DNA of 5,438 nt from Bacteroidota bacterium (GTDB lineage Bacteria > Bacteroidota > Bacteroidia > Bacteroidales > UBA12481). The notes beneath the pieces are model-generated. The model was not told the DNA's origin. It made no database searches and worked only from the letters and a program-made list of their open reading frames with translations. A program made the position numbers and the translations under genes. The DNA is taken from NCBI GenBank assembly GCA_030592205.1, contig JAUVKA010000295.1, forward strand, positions 1 through 5,438, written 5' to 3'. This document shows, in pieces, positions 4,916 through 5,438 of the stretch. Position 1 is the stretch's first letter. Every line of letters starts with the position of its first letter.

Positions 4916-5438
4916 GGGTGCAGTTTTTCTCTTGCAGCGTACTCCTTAGCCTGGTGCATAAAGGCCTGCAGCCGGCTTTCAAAAGATGCATCCACCTGTC
5001 CATCATAAGCAAAATTTTCCCATGGGATATTATTATGATCTTTCCTGAAGAGACCGCTGATAGAACAGTTCAAAGTGCCGGGCATACAGGTAAATGGCAG
5101 AATATTCATCACTCCTGAAATATGGCCTTCAGCTAAAATGGAAACTGTGCCGATCGACAATGGAGGATCACCATCATAATCGTGATGGATATAATCATCA
5201 CAGCGTTCCAGCATATCTGCTACATGAACAAAGGGACCAACAGGCAGTATCTTCTCAACTGCTTTGATCAACTTTTGCTCAAAATAAGATTGGAAACCTC
5301 CCTGCACCTTCGATTTGAACACACCTTTCCAGTCTTTTTTCCATTTACTGTCTCGGGTAAAACGATAAGTAGAATAGCTTATCCACTCAGCAATGGGCGC
5401 CATCATAGTTTCTGCCCCGAGATCCTCCAGTCGCCTTA
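4900..5438 (-). CDS. C-terminal part of an acyl-CoA dehydratase activase-type protein (DUF2229-like), 5' end cut by window edge
   Basis: The frame is open to the right edge and encodes the last 178 residues. The ATG at 5406 is internal: in-frame codons before it read RRLEDLGAETMMAPIAEWIS, matching the (I)RRLExLGAE...EWISY segment of this family. Further family features, numbered in the fragment, are GDPPLSIG (89-96), ILPFTCMPGT (112-121, with the conserved Cys at 117), NIPWENFAYDGQ (136-147) and RLQAFMHQA (155-163). These are typical of the C-terminal domain of large proteins that join ATPase (BcrAD/BadFG) activase domains to a 2-hydroxyacyl-CoA dehydratase-related region, often about 1,400 residues in Bacteroidota. 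The activase part hydrolyses ATP to deliver an electron to a radical dehydratase; the role of the large fused form is not established. The N-terminal domains are outside the window. The gene ends in an intrinsic terminator, separating it from the next gene. Confidence 0.85.
   Translation of the reverse strand, partial: RRLEDLGAETMMAPIAEWISYSTYRFTRDSKWKKDWKGVFKSKVQGGFQSYFEQKLIKAVEKILPVGPFVHVADMLERCDDYIHHDYDGDPPLSIGTVSILAEGHISGVMNILPFTCMPGTLNCSISGLFRKDHNNIPWENFAYDGQVDASFESRLQAFMHQAKEYAAREKLHPPTIE

Noticed and set aside
4656..5118. Plus-strand open frames at 4656-4910 and 4819-5118
   Set aside because: They lie opposite the small gene and the activase fragment, which have clear promoter, terminator and family motifs; the plus-strand proteins show no recognisable domain or start signals.
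5404..5406. ATG at 5406 as a true start of a 168-residue protein
   Set aside because: In-frame codons continue to the window edge and encode family-conserved residues (RRLEDLGAE), so the ATG is internal to a longer gene.

Overview
The window looks like chromosomal DNA of a Bacteroidota (Bacteroidetes) bacterium, probably an environmental one. Three things seen in the sequence support this: TAnnTTTG promoter motifs upstream of several genes, little use of Shine-Dalgarno sites (only the TPR/PD40 gene has a clear one), and a lipoprotein that resembles the DUF4249 family, which is largely confined to this phylum. The DNA is AT-rich. No rRNA, tRNA, CRISPR array, transposase or phage gene was seen.

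All six genes lie on the minus strand, so transcription runs from right to left. From the right edge: (1) the C-terminal end of a large acyl-CoA dehydratase activase-type protein (4900-5438, cut by the window), whose stop codon sits inside an intrinsic terminator; (2) a 71-residue uncharacterised helical protein with a promoter almost touching its ATG; (3) a class I SAM-dependent methyltransferase, probably co-transcribed with (2); (4) a DUF4249-like lipoprotein; (5) a small polytopic membrane protein of unknown function; (6) a long exported protein with an N-terminal TPR-like region and at least eleven PD40/TolB-like propeller repeats, running off the left edge. The functions do not form an obvious pathway. 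Genes 4, 5 and 6 act at the cell envelope or are exported, and each seems to have its own promoter.

The most striking feature is between the genes. Several gaps carry short tandem repeats with a strict 7-bp (once 8-bp) period, in different sequence families, packed against start and stop codons. Two gaps share a roughly 35-bp segment in which a TACCTTTG promoter box is followed in the same register by heptad repeats, and the heptads appear to supply the -33 element. The methyltransferase start codon is itself one unit of an octamer repeat, and its stop codon lies in one copy of an imperfect direct repeat of about 20 bp. No gap without a gene exceeds about 175 bases. I saw no clear new defence or mobile system; the heptad/promoter arrangement and the uncharacterised membrane protein are the best leads.
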